NCBI RefSeq assembly: GCF_002778325.1
Contig: NZ_NESI01000008.1
Location: 62,001-126,000, forward strand
From: Limnohabitans sp. B9-3
GTDB lineage: Bacteria > Pseudomonadota > Gammaproteobacteria > Burkholderiales > Burkholderiaceae_C
DNA length: 64,000 nt
Direction of reading: 5' to 3'
Part shown: positions 9,928 to 18,015 of the stretch, one piece after another
Numbering within the stretch: position 1 is the stretch's first letter
Layout of the letters: every line of letters starts with the position of its first letter
Notes under the pieces: model-generated
What the model saw: only the letters and a program-made list of their open reading frames with translations
Database searches by the model: none
What the model was told of the DNA's origin: nothing
Made by a program: the position numbers and the translations under genes

Positions 9928-11061
9928 TCAAACTGCTAGGCCTGCATGCTTATTCGGTTTAACGAATAAAAAAGTAATGGGTGAACACCAATGGTGTCTC
10001 ACCATACGGGCATAAACAGAAACATAACCCAAGCCTAAGGTAACGAATACCAGAGCTGATAGATGTACAGAGGTAAAGGTCAAACTCGCCAGCGCGATGG
10101 AAGTAAGAGTCATAGCGCCGACCAATGCACCTGTGATTGAATTTCTGACTGCATTGGAATATTCGCCAAACCAACGCGCTACATAGCGACGCTTGACCAG
10201 GCTATGAAAGTGCAGCCTGTCAGGCATGCCCGGGTGGTCTTTACGCACCTTACGGCGGTAAATACTAAATAACACCTCGGTAACCGGATGAACACACACC
10301 ACAAGTGCCGCAAATGCAGACACTGACTGGTTGCGCGCCAAGAGCATGACTGCTACCCAAGCCAACGCAAAGCCAATAAAATACGAACCGCCATCGCCCA
10401 AGAAAATCTTGCCAAAGGGCCAATTGACCCAAAAGAAACCCCATACACAAGCGGCCAGCACAAGAGACGCGTTGGCAAGGGTGTAGTCGCCCACCTGCCA
10501 TGCAATGAGTGCATAGCCCACAAACGCCAAGGTAGCCATGGTGCTGGCTAAGCCATTGAAACCATCGATGATGTTGACGGCGTTGGCCACGCCGCCCACA
10601 GCAAAGGCGGTGAAGATGACGGATACCAACGTAAAGCTCAAAAGCCAGTCCACCCCCCAAATGTCTACACGGGTGAGGGAGTATTCGGTAATCCACCAAG
10701 CCAACAAGCCCGAAGCCATAGTCGCCAGCAAGCGCTGCATAACGCCGACACATTTGGTCAAGTCTTCAGCAACGCCAAACAAAAACGCGGGCATGCCTGC
10801 TAACAAAATAGGTAAAAGTAAATCTTTCAAATCCTGCTGCGCCACTGACCAAGCCACGACAAGCCCCAACACGATGGGTATGCCTCCGATGCGAGGCGTT
10901 GGCGCTGTGTGAAACTTTTGAATGCCATCTGTGAAATCCATGGTCAACGCACCATGCCAGCGCTTGGTGACGACCAACAACACGCACAGTGCAAAGCAAC
11001 TAAAAAAGCCCCACGCAGCAGCAGCAGAAATGCTGATAACGGTCAACGCTTGAAACTCCAT
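9928..11061 (-). CDS. WecA/MraY-family initiating phosphoglycosyltransferase
   Basis: The 377-residue polytopic protein shows the polyprenyl-phosphate N-acetylhexosamine-1-phosphate transferase marks: [11 protein letters not shown] near the N-terminus, [22 protein letters not shown] with catalytic aspartates, and the cytoplasmic HxH-type loop [12 protein letters not shown]. It should transfer a sugar-1-phosphate from a UDP-sugar to undecaprenyl phosphate and so start the repeat unit. The ATG lies inside the end of the upstream Wzz-like gene (19 nt overlap), showing translational coupling. It belongs to the GC-rich, conserved part of the locus. Whether the sugar is GlcNAc, GalNAc or another cannot be decided. 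Confidence 0.88.
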   Translation of the reverse strand: MEFQALTVISISAAAAWGFFSCFALCVLLVVTKRWHGALTMDFTDGIQKFHTAPTPRIGGIPIVLGLVVAWSVAQQDLKDLLLPILLAGMPAFLFGVAEDLTKCVGVMQRLLATMASGLLAWWITEYSLTRVDIWGVDWLLSFTLVSVIFTAFAVGGVANAVNIIDGFNGLASTMATLAFVGYALIAWQVGDYTLANASLVLAACVWGFFWVNWPFGKIFLGDGGSYFIGFALAWVAVMLLARNQSVSAFAALVVCVHPVTEVLFSIYRRKVRKDHPGMPDRLHFHSLVKRRYVARWFGEYSNAVRNSITGALVGAMTLTSIALASLTFTSVHLSALVFVTLGLGYVSVYARMVRHHWCSPITFLFVKPNKHAGLAV

Positions 11062-12239
11062 GCTTTTTGCAGCAATGACATTTGCGAACTGCCTTGATCT
11101 GACTCAACGGCATTGCGCATGGCACGGCGAATAAAGGCCAGCAGCACCCCTAAAAACAAGCCACCAAAGGCAGCAACCAAAACAATCATGGAGCGTTTGG
11201 GCTTGGCCTTACGCTCTGGCGCAGTGGCCACATCTAACTGCTGCAACAGGGGCCCTTCTTTGGCCTCGTCCACGCGGGCTAACTCGTACTGCTTGATGAG
11301 CACTTCCAGCATGGCCTCTTGCACTTTGACATCGCGATACGACTTTACGGCCTGCTGTTGCAAAGGTGTTGAGGTCTCAACCACACCACTACCCTGCTCT
11401 AGCTTTGCCAACTGACCGCGCAAAGCAGACAGCTCGCTGCCCAAGCGCTGCACATCGGGGTTTTGCGCAGTGGCAAAGCGGCTCATGGCACTCATTTGCA
11501 CTTCGCGTGCCGCTATTTGGCCGCGCAACTCCGCACTGGCACGCACACCAGTTTCAGCCAAAACAGCTGTAACTTGCATGCCCGACTGAGCTTTGGCTTG
11601 CCTGAAGCTTTGCTCAGCCTCTGCCAACTCTACCTGCACTTTCTTGATTTGCTGCTCGTAGAACATGCGACGCTGTTGGGCATCTGTAACAGCCAAACGA
11701 CCTAGTAACACGCGTAACTCGTCGACATGCAAGTTGGCTAGCTGCGCAGCAAAGACAGGGTCTTTGTCGTCGGCTTCGATAGTAATCAAACCAGACTTTT
11801 TGTCTGGAGAAATTCGAATATTTGTTTTAAGCTCTTTACGCGTATCAACTAACGTCTTTTCGTCGTACCGTTCTTGTAATTTAAGCTTTCCAATAATAGT
11901 ATTTTGCAGGCCTTCGCTTTGCATAAAGGCCACATACATTTCGTCAGGGCTTTTGATGCCAGCAGCCCCCCCTGCCAAACCAGCCAAAGCACCCAAGCTA
12001 GCCAGTGCAGATGCAGCGCCACTTTGCTGCTGCTGGGGCGGCATCATCACCGTTTTGGCGGTATAGATATTGGGCAGTAGCAAGGCCACAACCACGGCCA
12101 CCGCAGTGAACAAACCCGTTACTTTGAGGATGGTTGCCTTCTCTTCACCCAAGGCAATGGCCAAATCAATCAGGCTAATTTCGTCATCTTCAGGCAAAGT
12201 GTTTTGGGCAGTTGTTTGCTCGGTCATGCTCGTGCCCAT
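11043..12239 (-). CDS. Wzz-type polysaccharide chain-length determinant (PCP family)
   Basis: The 398-residue protein has the Wzz topology. A first membrane span is near residues 38-58 (ATILKVTGLFTAVAVVVALLL). It is followed by a conserved YTAKTVMMPP segment, a long periplasmic coiled-coil region rich in Gln, Glu and Ala, a proline-rich ATAPERKAKPKRS motif, and a second span (MIVLVAAFGGLFLGVLLAFI). No Walker A tyrosine-kinase domain is fused, so it is not a Wzc. It controls the length of the polymer and may contact the export protein. Its ATG overlaps the stop of the upstream gene (TGATG); a second ATG four codons in is an alternative start. Confidence 0.88.
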   Translation of the reverse strand: MGTSMTEQTTAQNTLPEDDEISLIDLAIALGEEKATILKVTGLFTAVAVVVALLLPNIYTAKTVMMPPQQQQSGAASALASLGALAGLAGGAAGIKSPDEMYVAFMQSEGLQNTIIGKLKLQERYDEKTLVDTRKELKTNIRISPDKKSGLITIEADDKDPVFAAQLANLHVDELRVLLGRLAVTDAQQRRMFYEQQIKKVQVELAEAEQSFRQAKAQSGMQVTAVLAETGVRASAELRGQIAAREVQMSAMSRFATAQNPDVQRLGSELSALRGQLAKLEQGSGVVETSTPLQQQAVKSYRDVKVQEAMLEVLIKQYELARVDEAKEGPLLQQLDVATAPERKAKPKRSMIVLVAAFGGLFLGVLLAFIRRAMRNAVESDQGSSQMSLLQKAWSFKR

Positions 12240-14791
12240 CAGTTACGCAAGGTTTTGTAGGCTGCGGCACCCAAGCCCAGCTGGTACAAAATTTGGGTGA
12301 TGTCTTTGGTGTTGCGAATGACAGCACTCCAAGTGGCTTCGCGGTCTAGCTTTTCAGGCATGACGATAGTGTCGCCAGGCATGACCTTGGTGCTGAGCAC
12401 GGGGTTGCCCCACGTGCCGGTGGACGTGACGGCAGAGCCATCGGCACGAATCAAGATAACGCCATCACGGTCGGCGCTTTGGCTGACGCCTGCCACTTTG
12501 AGGTATTGCTCCACCGATTGGTCGGCTTTATAGAGTAAGGCCGACTCGGTGTTGACCGAGCCAAACACATACACAAAGTCTGGGCGGCTGGGCACTACAA
12601 AACGGTCGCCGTTTTGCAGCCGCAGGTCGGGCAGTTTGTTGACGTAATTGAACATGTCGGCTGGCATGTCCATGGCAATGCGGCCTTCGGGCTTGAGGCT
12701 GCGCACACGGTCAATCGACTGGCGCTGCGCTTGCTGCGCAGCCAAGATGCGGGCTTGGGCCAATGAGGCGTCGGTGCTGGCACCCATGCTTTGGCTGATT
12801 TGCGCCACGCTGGCACTGGACTCTGCCTCAAGGCGGCGAATGAGTTTTTCTAGGTTTTCAGTTTGGCTTTTGCGCACGTCTTCGCGGTAGAACGAGGCGC
12901 CAAACAAATAGGCATCGTGCGTGAGGCCACCGGCACGTTGCAGCACGGTGGTTAAGGTTTCGCCGGGCTTGACTTGATACACACCGGGGCTGGCCACTTC
13001 GCCTTCAATGCGCACCATGGCGCGGCGCTTGGCCATGGGCACACGCATGTCGTTGACCGAGAAGACGGTGACCACGTCACCCGGCTGCAGCACTTGGTTG
13101 TCTGGGTCTTTGGCGTTGGCCAAGACGCGGCCTAAGTTGAAGGGCACCAAGCTGACGCTCATGTCTTGGCGGTTGAGGCGTTCGATGAGGGCGTATTCCC
13201 AATTGATTTCGTCGTATGAATTACCGATGGATTCAGACAAACTCAGGGCAGAAGACCCCAGCCTTTGTTGAGAAAATAACCTGGCTTGACGGGCATCTCG
13301 CAACTCACGCGTGTTCTTAGAAGCAGCTGTGTTACCAGACTGCGTAGCCGAGATCACCCCCTCACGAGACTGACGATCAATTTGAGCCTCCAGCTGCGGG
13401 TCAGCCAACAAGTCATCCGGAATCATTTCGCGCTCACGCAAAGCACGCTCGCGCTGATTGCCATCAAACAGCGCTTCGTTTTGGCGACGAATAGAGTCGC
13501 GGCTGATGAGGGCTTCTTTGTTGGGAATGAGATCGGTCACACGCATGCCTTCGCGCCATGGCAAGCGGGTGGCTTGAGCCACGTTACCGCGCAAGGTGAC
13601 TGCGTTGGCCATTTCGGGGTTGATGGCTTGCACGGTGAGCAAGTCGCCGTTTTTGAGCGCGGTTTTGAGGCCTGCGGCGTCGAGCGCAAAGCCTTCGACG
13701 CTGCGGGGCTGATTGAGGTTAGCGTTGATGCGCTCTAGGGTGACGCGACGGGGGTCAGCCACCACGGGCACGCCACCGGCGACGCTGAGCAACTGCTCTA
13801 AGGTCTCGGACGTGCTTTTGAGCTCGTACACCGCAGGGTTGTTGACCTTGCCCACCATGGCGATGTGGCCTGCGGCGGGGGGAATGAAGATGACGTCGCC
13901 ATCAATCAGCTTGGCGTCTGCGCCATTGCTGCCTTGTGACAAGAAGCTGTAGAGGTCGAGCTCGGTCACCACTTGGCCGGCGCGCTTGAGCTGCACACGG
14001 CGCATAGAGCCATTGGCGTTGGGGCCGCCTGTGGCGAACAAACCGCTGGCCAAGGTGGACACGCTGCTGAGGGTGTAGCTGCCTGGGCGGCGGGCTTGGC
14101 CCACCACATACACAGTGATGGAGCGCAGGCTGCCTAGGCTGACGCTGAGTTGAAAGTCTTTGTAGTACTTGCCCACAGCGTTGTGCAGCACGCCTTCGGC
14201 TTGGCCGGCTTTGACGCCCGCCAATTGCACGGCACCCACGCGTGGCAGGGTGACCATGCCGTTGCGATCGATGGTGGTGCGCACGTCGATGTCAATCGAG
14301 CCCCAGCCACGGATGATGACTTGGTCGCCCGGGCCCAATGGGTAGTCAGACGTGACGGGCGCATTGTCGATAGGCGCGAAGGGGTTGCCGCCTGGGCGTT
14401 GGCTGCTTTGCACGTTGTCAAAGAAGCTTTGGCCGTAGAGGGGCAGTTTGAAACCGGTGGTTTCTAAGACGAATTTTTGGAAGTCGTTGGGCTTGAGGGG
14501 GTCAACCAGTTGCTGGTTATAGCCGCCTTGCAAGGTTTGTGCACCTTGTGCGCCCAAAGCTGGGGTACCAAAGGGGCTGGTGGGGTCGACCGCACGGATA
14601 GAGGGCACACCACCTGCCGACATGGCGCCAAGGCCTGCGCCGCCTGCTGCCGCACCTGCTGTGAAACCTTGGGGTTGACCCGTAGGCGCTTGCATGTTTT
14701 GCGCGTGGGCTGAAACCACAAAAAGCGACAGCACCATGGCTACCGCAGCACTTGAACCAAGCGCAAACTTCAATTGAGGCATTGAAAACAT
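12239..14791 (-). CDS. SLBB-domain polysaccharide export outer-membrane protein (Wza-like, long form)
   Basis: The product (about 850 residues) has a signal peptide (AAVAMVLSLFVVSAHAQ), a Poly_export domain (DYPLGPGDQVIIRGWG) and several SLBB beta-grasp repeats (ITVYVVGQARRPGSYTLS, IAMVGKVNNPAVYELKS, VRIEGEVASPGVYQVKPG, VYVFGSVNTESALLYKA). It should form the outer-membrane secretion channel. It is more than twice the length of E. coli Wza because of extra SLBB copies. The longest frame starts at 14812, but that start falls inside a terminator-like hairpin. I prefer the ATG at 14791, with 14782 also possible. It is the first gene of the polysaccharide operon. Confidence 0.9.
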   Translation of the reverse strand: MFSMPQLKFALGSSAAVAMVLSLFVVSAHAQNMQAPTGQPQGFTAGAAAGGAGLGAMSAGGVPSIRAVDPTSPFGTPALGAQGAQTLQGGYNQQLVDPLKPNDFQKFVLETTGFKLPLYGQSFFDNVQSSQRPGGNPFAPIDNAPVTSDYPLGPGDQVIIRGWGSIDIDVRTTIDRNGMVTLPRVGAVQLAGVKAGQAEGVLHNAVGKYYKDFQLSVSLGSLRSITVYVVGQARRPGSYTLSSVSTLASGLFATGGPNANGSMRRVQLKRAGQVVTELDLYSFLSQGSNGADAKLIDGDVIFIPPAAGHIAMVGKVNNPAVYELKSTSETLEQLLSVAGGVPVVADPRRVTLERINANLNQPRSVEGFALDAAGLKTALKNGDLLTVQAINPEMANAVTLRGNVAQATRLPWREGMRVTDLIPNKEALISRDSIRRQNEALFDGNQRERALREREMIPDDLLADPQLEAQIDRQSREGVISATQSGNTAASKNTRELRDARQARLFSQQRLGSSALSLSESIGNSYDEINWEYALIERLNRQDMSVSLVPFNLGRVLANAKDPDNQVLQPGDVVTVFSVNDMRVPMAKRRAMVRIEGEVASPGVYQVKPGETLTTVLQRAGGLTHDAYLFGASFYREDVRKSQTENLEKLIRRLEAESSASVAQISQSMGASTDASLAQARILAAQQAQRQSIDRVRSLKPEGRIAMDMPADMFNYVNKLPDLRLQNGDRFVVPSRPDFVYVFGSVNTESALLYKADQSVEQYLKVAGVSQSADRDGVILIRADGSAVTSTGTWGNPVLSTKVMPGDTIVMPEKLDREATWSAVIRNTKDITQILYQLGLGAAAYKTLRN

Positions 14792-14800
14792 CTTTCGGTA

Positions 14801-14834
14801 AAAACAAAACACCTCGGCAATGCGCTGAGGTGTT
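14801..14834 (-). terminator. Terminator-like hairpin in the leader of the polysaccharide operon
   Basis: Read on the minus strand, AACACCTC and GAGGTGTT (14827-14834 and 14808-14815) form an 8-bp stem. One mismatch, two more GC pairs and a 5-nt loop follow, and then TTGTTTT. The structure sits 10-20 nt upstream of the start codon of the export gene. No minus-strand gene ends just upstream (the neighbouring genes are the + strand vapBC pair), so it is not simply the end of another unit. It may act as an attenuator of the operon. It could instead shape the ribosome-binding region. Confidence 0.6.
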
Positions 14835-14924
14835 GGCTAGTTTTTATTTTGACTAGCTATTGTATGTAGGAAAGGTGACGATTTTGTGACTTGTCATGTC
14901 ATTCAGCAAAATAACGAGTATTAA

Positions 14925-14953
14925 ATAATTCATTTTTTACGTAGTATTGTCAG
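14925..14953 (-). promoter_or_regulatory. Candidate sigma-70 promoter of the polysaccharide operon
   Basis: On the minus strand CTGACA (14948-14953) is followed after 17 nt by AATTAT (14925-14930). These match 5/6 and 4/6 of the consensus boxes. A transcript from here would have a leader of roughly 110-130 nt containing the hairpin before the first start codon. The 14835-15040 stretch is AT-rich and holds no gene. Confidence 0.35.
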
Positions 14954-15042
14954 GGGGTGGACGGGTTGCTATTTGAGGTTGACCCAAACGCCGCGCCCTT
15001 TGCTGTGTGGGTTTAGATGCTGTTGCAACCATTTCTACACCC

Positions 15043-15058
15043 ATTCTTTGTCAAGAAT
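15043..15058. repeat. Inverted repeat upstream of vapB
   Basis: ATTCTT and AAGAAT are separated by 4 nt (TGTC). The repeat lies 64 nt before the vapB start and upstream of its likely -35 box. It could be a regulator site for the toxin-antitoxin promoter. Confidence 0.35.
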
Positions 15059-15072
15059 GTCATCGCAAGCCC

Positions 15073-15105
15073 TTGACGCCATGCACGCCTTACTTCATAG
15101 TAAGG
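15073..15105 (+). promoter_or_regulatory. vapBC promoter with overlapping operator-like palindrome
   Basis: TTGACG (15073-15078) and CATAGT (15096-15101) at 17-nt spacing form a likely promoter. The -10 box lies inside the inverted repeat CCTTAC-N6-GTAAGG (15088-15105). The ribosome-binding site AAGGAGAAAT follows directly. Type II antitoxins of the AbrB/VapB class usually repress their own promoter by binding such a palindrome, so autoregulation is likely. Confidence 0.5.
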
Positions 15106-15121
15106 AAAAAGGAGAAATGCC

Positions 15122-15364
15122 ATGTCAACAGCAACGCTCACGTCCAAAGGGCAGATCACGATACCGGTGGAAGTGCGTCACGCGCTCAAGGTGGATGCCG
15201 GGGATCGGGTCGAGTTTGTACAAATCGCACCCGATCGCTACGAGTTCGTCGCGGCCACGCGTGAGGTGACGGCACTGAAGGGTATGTTTGGAGCGGCCAA
15301 GAAGCAGGTCTCGGTAGAAGCCATGAATGAGGCCATTGCAAAACGCGGCGCGGCAGCACGATGA
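15122..15364 (+). CDS. vapB: AbrB/MazE-fold antitoxin (VapB type)
   Basis: The 80-residue protein begins with a SpoVT/AbrB swapped-hairpin DNA-binding domain (ATLTSKGQITIPVEVRHALKVDAGDRVEFVQ). It continues with a short C-terminal tail that would wrap the toxin. Its last codons overlap the toxin start by 4 nt (ATGA). The antitoxin neutralises the PIN RNase and represses the shared promoter. A strong Shine-Dalgarno (AAGGAG) supports the start. Confidence 0.88.
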   Translation: MSTATLTSKGQITIPVEVRHALKVDAGDRVEFVQIAPDRYEFVAATREVTALKGMFGAAKKQVSVEAMNEAIAKRGAAAR

Positions 15365-15756
15365 TTGGCCTCGATACAAATGTGATGGTGCGCTACATCA
15401 TGCAAGACGATGTCAAGCAATCGGCCAAGGCCACCGCGTTGATTGAGTCGTTGACCAGCGACAACGTGGGCTACATCACCATGGTTTCTGTGGTGGAGTT
15501 GTATTGGGTGCTGACGTCAAGCTATGGACTGACGGGCCAACAAGTCGCGCAAGCCCTAGAGGCCATGTTGTGCACCAAGCAACTCATGGTCGAGCGCGCC
15601 GATCAAGTGATGCGCGCACTGCGCGTTTTTGGCGATGGCAAGGCCGACCTCGCAGACTGCCTGATTGAACGCGCCGCTGCCAGCGCAGGCTGTGTGCAGA
15701 CGATGACGTTTGATGTAGGGGCTTCTAAATATGCGGGGATGAGGTTGTTGGTGTGA
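15361..15756 (+). CDS. vapC: PIN-domain RNase toxin (VapC type)
   Basis: The 131-residue protein has the PIN fold: MIGLDTNVMVRYIMQDD with the first catalytic Asp, the mid acidic residue in MVSVVELYWVL, and ADLADCLIERAAASAGC and MTFDVGASKYAGM carrying the last acidic residues. VapC toxins cut tRNA or rRNA when released from the antitoxin. Translational coupling to the AbrB-type antitoxin confirms a type II pair. All four acidic positions are present, so it looks active. Confidence 0.9.
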   Translation: MIGLDTNVMVRYIMQDDVKQSAKATALIESLTSDNVGYITMVSVVELYWVLTSSYGLTGQQVAQALEAMLCTKQLMVERADQVMRALRVFGDGKADLADCLIERAAASAGCVQTMTFDVGASKYAGMRLLV

Positions 15757-15918
15757 TCTGCTGGATGCAATCGCGGATTCAATTGACAACTCTATTTACA
15801 TGTCAGCGCAGCGGGTCATCAAGCAACCCAAGCTCTTTAGCTTTCAAGTCGATGCAGCTCACAACCTTGAAAAGCATGGGTGTTGCGTTACGCGCATTCA
15901 TGAGTGAGTAAAGCAGCG

Positions 15919-16218
15919 TCACAACAAAACCCCTGTGCGGTTGGCAATTTGAAAAATGGGGGCATCAGGGGTGTTGGGGTCTTTGAGCAACACATCGATT
16001 TTTCGATCGCCCAGTTGCATGACCAAAGCGGCGTAGAGGCGGCAGATGGTGGAGGCGCGACTTTGCTGCTTTGTGTCGGTTTCAAAGAGCAAATCGATGT
16101 CGCCGCCTCTGCGATCATCCAAGACCTGAGAGCCAAAAAGCCGTACCCGAGCATCGTCACCCAGCTCGCGTTGGGCGACTTGGCGAATGGCTTGAACTTG
16201 TTCAGGGGTGAGGCGCAT
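15919..16218 (-). CDS. Small MNT-type nucleotidyltransferase, apparently without its HEPN partner
   Basis: The 99-residue product starts at the ATG at 16218 (MRLTPEQVQAIRQ); a longer in-frame extension would run into uppS and is unlikely. It shows the minimal nucleotidyltransferase motif LFGSQVLDDRRGGDIDLLFE, with GS and the DxD metal ligands, and a later aspartate in KIDVLLKD. Such proteins are usually the antitoxin half of HEPN-MNT modules and modify the toxin with AMP. No HEPN gene adjoins it: upstream is uppS and downstream are about 160 bp with no recognisable gene before the convergent vapC. It is either an orphan or what is left of a module. Confidence 0.8.
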   Translation of the reverse strand: MRLTPEQVQAIRQVAQRELGDDARVRLFGSQVLDDRRGGDIDLLFETDTKQQSRASTICRLYAALVMQLGDRKIDVLLKDPNTPDAPIFQIANRTGVLL

Positions 16219-16258
16219 GCTGAAAATCTTACAGCATGGACTTCTAGGGTGCAGCGCC

Positions 16259-16969
16259 TTATGCCACCACCGAGCCAAACCGCCGCTCACGCCCTTCAAA
16301 CCATGCCAAGGCTTTGTCAAACTCGGCGGCATCGAAGTCGGGCCACAGGGTGTCGGTGAAATAGAACTCAGCATAGGCCAATTGCCACAGCATGAAGTTG
16401 CTGACGCGCGATTCGCCGCCGGTGCGGATGAGTAGGTCGGGCTCGGGCTGACCGGCGGTGCTGAGGTAGTCGTTGAGTTGCTCGGGCGCGAGGTCAGCCA
16501 CGGTGGACGTGGGGTTGGCTACTTGCCAAGCTTGCACGGCTTGCAAAATGTCCCAGCGGCCGCCGTAGTTGGCCGCCACATTGAGGATGAGTCGGGTGTT
16601 GCTGGCGGTGCTGGCGGTGGCTTTGTGAATGCTGTCTTGCAGGGCTTGCGGGAAGCGCGAGGTGTCGCCGATGATGTTGAGGCGCACGCCTTCGGCTTGC
16701 ATGTTTTTGATTTCTTTCTCAAGGTACTGAATGAACAGGCCCATGAGGGTGGACACCTCGTCCTCGGGGCGGCTCCAGTTTTCGGTGCTGAAGGCGAACA
16801 GGGTGAGGTGAGGTATGCCTTTGTGCAAGCAAGCCTTGACCAAGTCAGGCACCAAGCTCGCACCTTTGACGTGGCCGACGGTGCGCGGCATGAAGCGTTT
16901 TTTAGCCCAACGCCCATTGCCATCCATGATGATGGCGATGTGTGCGGGACTTGTAATACTTTTGTTCAT
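16259..16969 (-). CDS. uppS: Cis-prenyltransferase, undecaprenyl diphosphate synthase type
   Basis: The 236-residue protein carries the family motifs IAIIMDGNGRWAKKR (catalytic Asp), LTLFAFSTENWSRP, LNVAANYGGRWDI, and LLIRTGGESRVSNFMLWQLAYAEFYF near the C-terminus. It condenses isopentenyl diphosphate onto farnesyl diphosphate to make the C55 lipid carrier. Its ATG overlaps the stop of the RfaH-like gene by 4 nt (ATGA). The housekeeping uppS of related bacteria usually sits with frr, cdsA, dxr and bamA. This copy is therefore probably an extra one supplying carrier for the polysaccharide next door; that second copy cannot be checked inside the window. Confidence 0.93.
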   Translation of the reverse strand: MNKSITSPAHIAIIMDGNGRWAKKRFMPRTVGHVKGASLVPDLVKACLHKGIPHLTLFAFSTENWSRPEDEVSTLMGLFIQYLEKEIKNMQAEGVRLNIIGDTSRFPQALQDSIHKATASTASNTRLILNVAANYGGRWDILQAVQAWQVANPTSTVADLAPEQLNDYLSTAGQPEPDLLIRTGGESRVSNFMLWQLAYAEFYFTDTLWPDFDAAEFDKALAWFEGRERRFGSVVA

Positions 16970-17511
16970 GACTCTATTTTATGGAGTGAATCCAGAGCCA
17001 TGCGCAATTTTTGGGGTTGACCGAGCAAATCGACCAAAACCATGGCGCATTGGTCGCCATCGTGGTCTTGAAGGTGCGCTTGGTACGTGCCTTGCAAGCC
17101 TTTGAGCGGACCGTCGGTGATTTGTACGGCGTCGCCCACGCCAAAGAGGCGAGCGATTTCGGCGGCGGGGGCTTGGCGCAAAAAGTCGATCAGACTTTGT
17201 GGGGCTTTGGCGGGCAGGTTGCCAAAGCTCACCAGTTTACTGACGCCCAAGGTGGAGCGGATGGGCGCCCAGTTTTGGTTGACGTCGTTCAAGCGAATGA
17301 ACAGGTAGCGGCTGAACATGGGCACAACCAAGGTTTGCACACGTTGACGCACGCGCTTTTCGACCTCCATGGTCGGCAAGAAGCACTCGAAGCCTTGGTT
17401 TTGTAGGTTTTCTAAGGCACGCGTCTCGTTGCGAGGCTTGGTGTGAATGACGTACCAAGCGCTGCTGGCCGTCACGGTGTCTGTCGATGGCGATGTTGTC
17501 TCTGGGCTCAT
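16966..17511 (-). CDS. rfaH: RfaH-like specialised NusG transcription elongation factor
   Basis: The 181-residue protein has an NGN domain (SAWYVIHTKPRNETRALENLQNQGFECFLP to about residue 120) and a C-terminal KOW domain (FGVGDAVQITDGPLKGLQGTYQ). The motif KPRNE and the PMFSRYLFIRL strand are typical of RfaH/transcription-antitermination proteins rather than housekeeping NusG, which is expected in the secE-nusG-rplK context. RfaH paralogues act on long polysaccharide operons by overcoming early termination. The gene is coupled to uppS and lies 2 kb from the polysaccharide operon, whose leader has a terminator-like hairpin. I did not find an exact E. coli-type ops sequence. Confidence 0.88.
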   Translation of the reverse strand: MSPETTSPSTDTVTASSAWYVIHTKPRNETRALENLQNQGFECFLPTMEVEKRVRQRVQTLVVPMFSRYLFIRLNDVNQNWAPIRSTLGVSKLVSFGNLPAKAPQSLIDFLRQAPAAEIARLFGVGDAVQITDGPLKGLQGTYQAHLQDHDGDQCAMVLVDLLGQPQKLRMALDSLHKIES

Positions 17512-17592
17512 ACGTTGTCAAAAATCTCAGAGACGTATCGTAAGCGCAAGTTGACGCGTTGCACGCGGGGGTTTAGACGGATTGTTTGATGC

Positions 17593-18015
17593 TTACCGCT
17601 GTTGATTTTGCCAAGCAATGACAGCTTTGGCGAATTCAGTGAAGTCACCTAAATGATCTTTGATGATGCTGTGAACGATGTGCCAATTGATCGCGTCGTA
17701 GTTGTGAACGGCGATATTCCTGAAACCCACAGATTTTTTCAACCTTGCGGCCAGGTCATGTGACACGACTTTGTTTTGCGCCAGCACATCGAATGTTTCG
17801 CCCATGGTTTCGGGTGAATGGAAGTCGCTGACAGAGACGATGTGCCCACCAATGTCAACGGTCAATTGCACGGCACGGCTGAGGTTAAGTGAGACGATGT
17901 CTTGTAAATCAAAGTCGGAGGTCAACAAAGAAACGTCAGCTGGAAATTTGGCTTTGATGCGCGACAAACAACGGAATAAAGACTCCAGCTTTTGGTCAAT
18001 CACTTGCCGATCCAT
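17593..18015 (-). CDS. hepT: HepT-like HEPN RNase toxin
   Basis: The 140-residue all-helical protein contains the HEPN active-site pattern R-N-x3-H in SVGFRNIAVHNYD near residues 98-110, matching the RX4-6H motif of metal-independent RNases. It also has a DUF86-type N-terminus (DQKLESLFRCLSRIKAKFP). Its start overlaps the end of the MNT gene by 16 nt. In studied HepT-MntA pairs the MNT protein adenylylates a tyrosine near this motif (HNY here) and silences the RNase. The key residues are intact. Confidence 0.88.
   Translation of the reverse strand: MDRQVIDQKLESLFRCLSRIKAKFPADVSLLTSDFDLQDIVSLNLSRAVQLTVDIGGHIVSVSDFHSPETMGETFDVLAQNKVVSHDLAARLKKSVGFRNIAVHNYDAINWHIVHSIIKDHLGDFTEFAKAVIAWQNQQR

Noticed and set aside
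12239..14812. The longest start of the SLBB export protein at 14812
   Set aside because: Its first codons fall inside the leader hairpin and have no ribosome-binding site; the ATG at 14791 or 14782 gives a normal signal peptide.
14791..15121. An E. coli-type ops element for RfaH in the polysaccharide leader
   Set aside because: No GGCGGTAG-like sequence is present on the minus strand of the leader.
15802..15900. A 32-codon minus-strand frame (starting MNARNATPML) after the orphan MNT gene
   Set aside because: It is too short for a HEPN domain and lacks the RX4-6H motif; nothing supports it as a gene.
16219..16374. N-terminal extension of the orphan MNT protein into uppS
   Set aside because: The extra residues have no similarity to the family and overlap the uppS coding end; the ATG at 16218 begins at the usual position.
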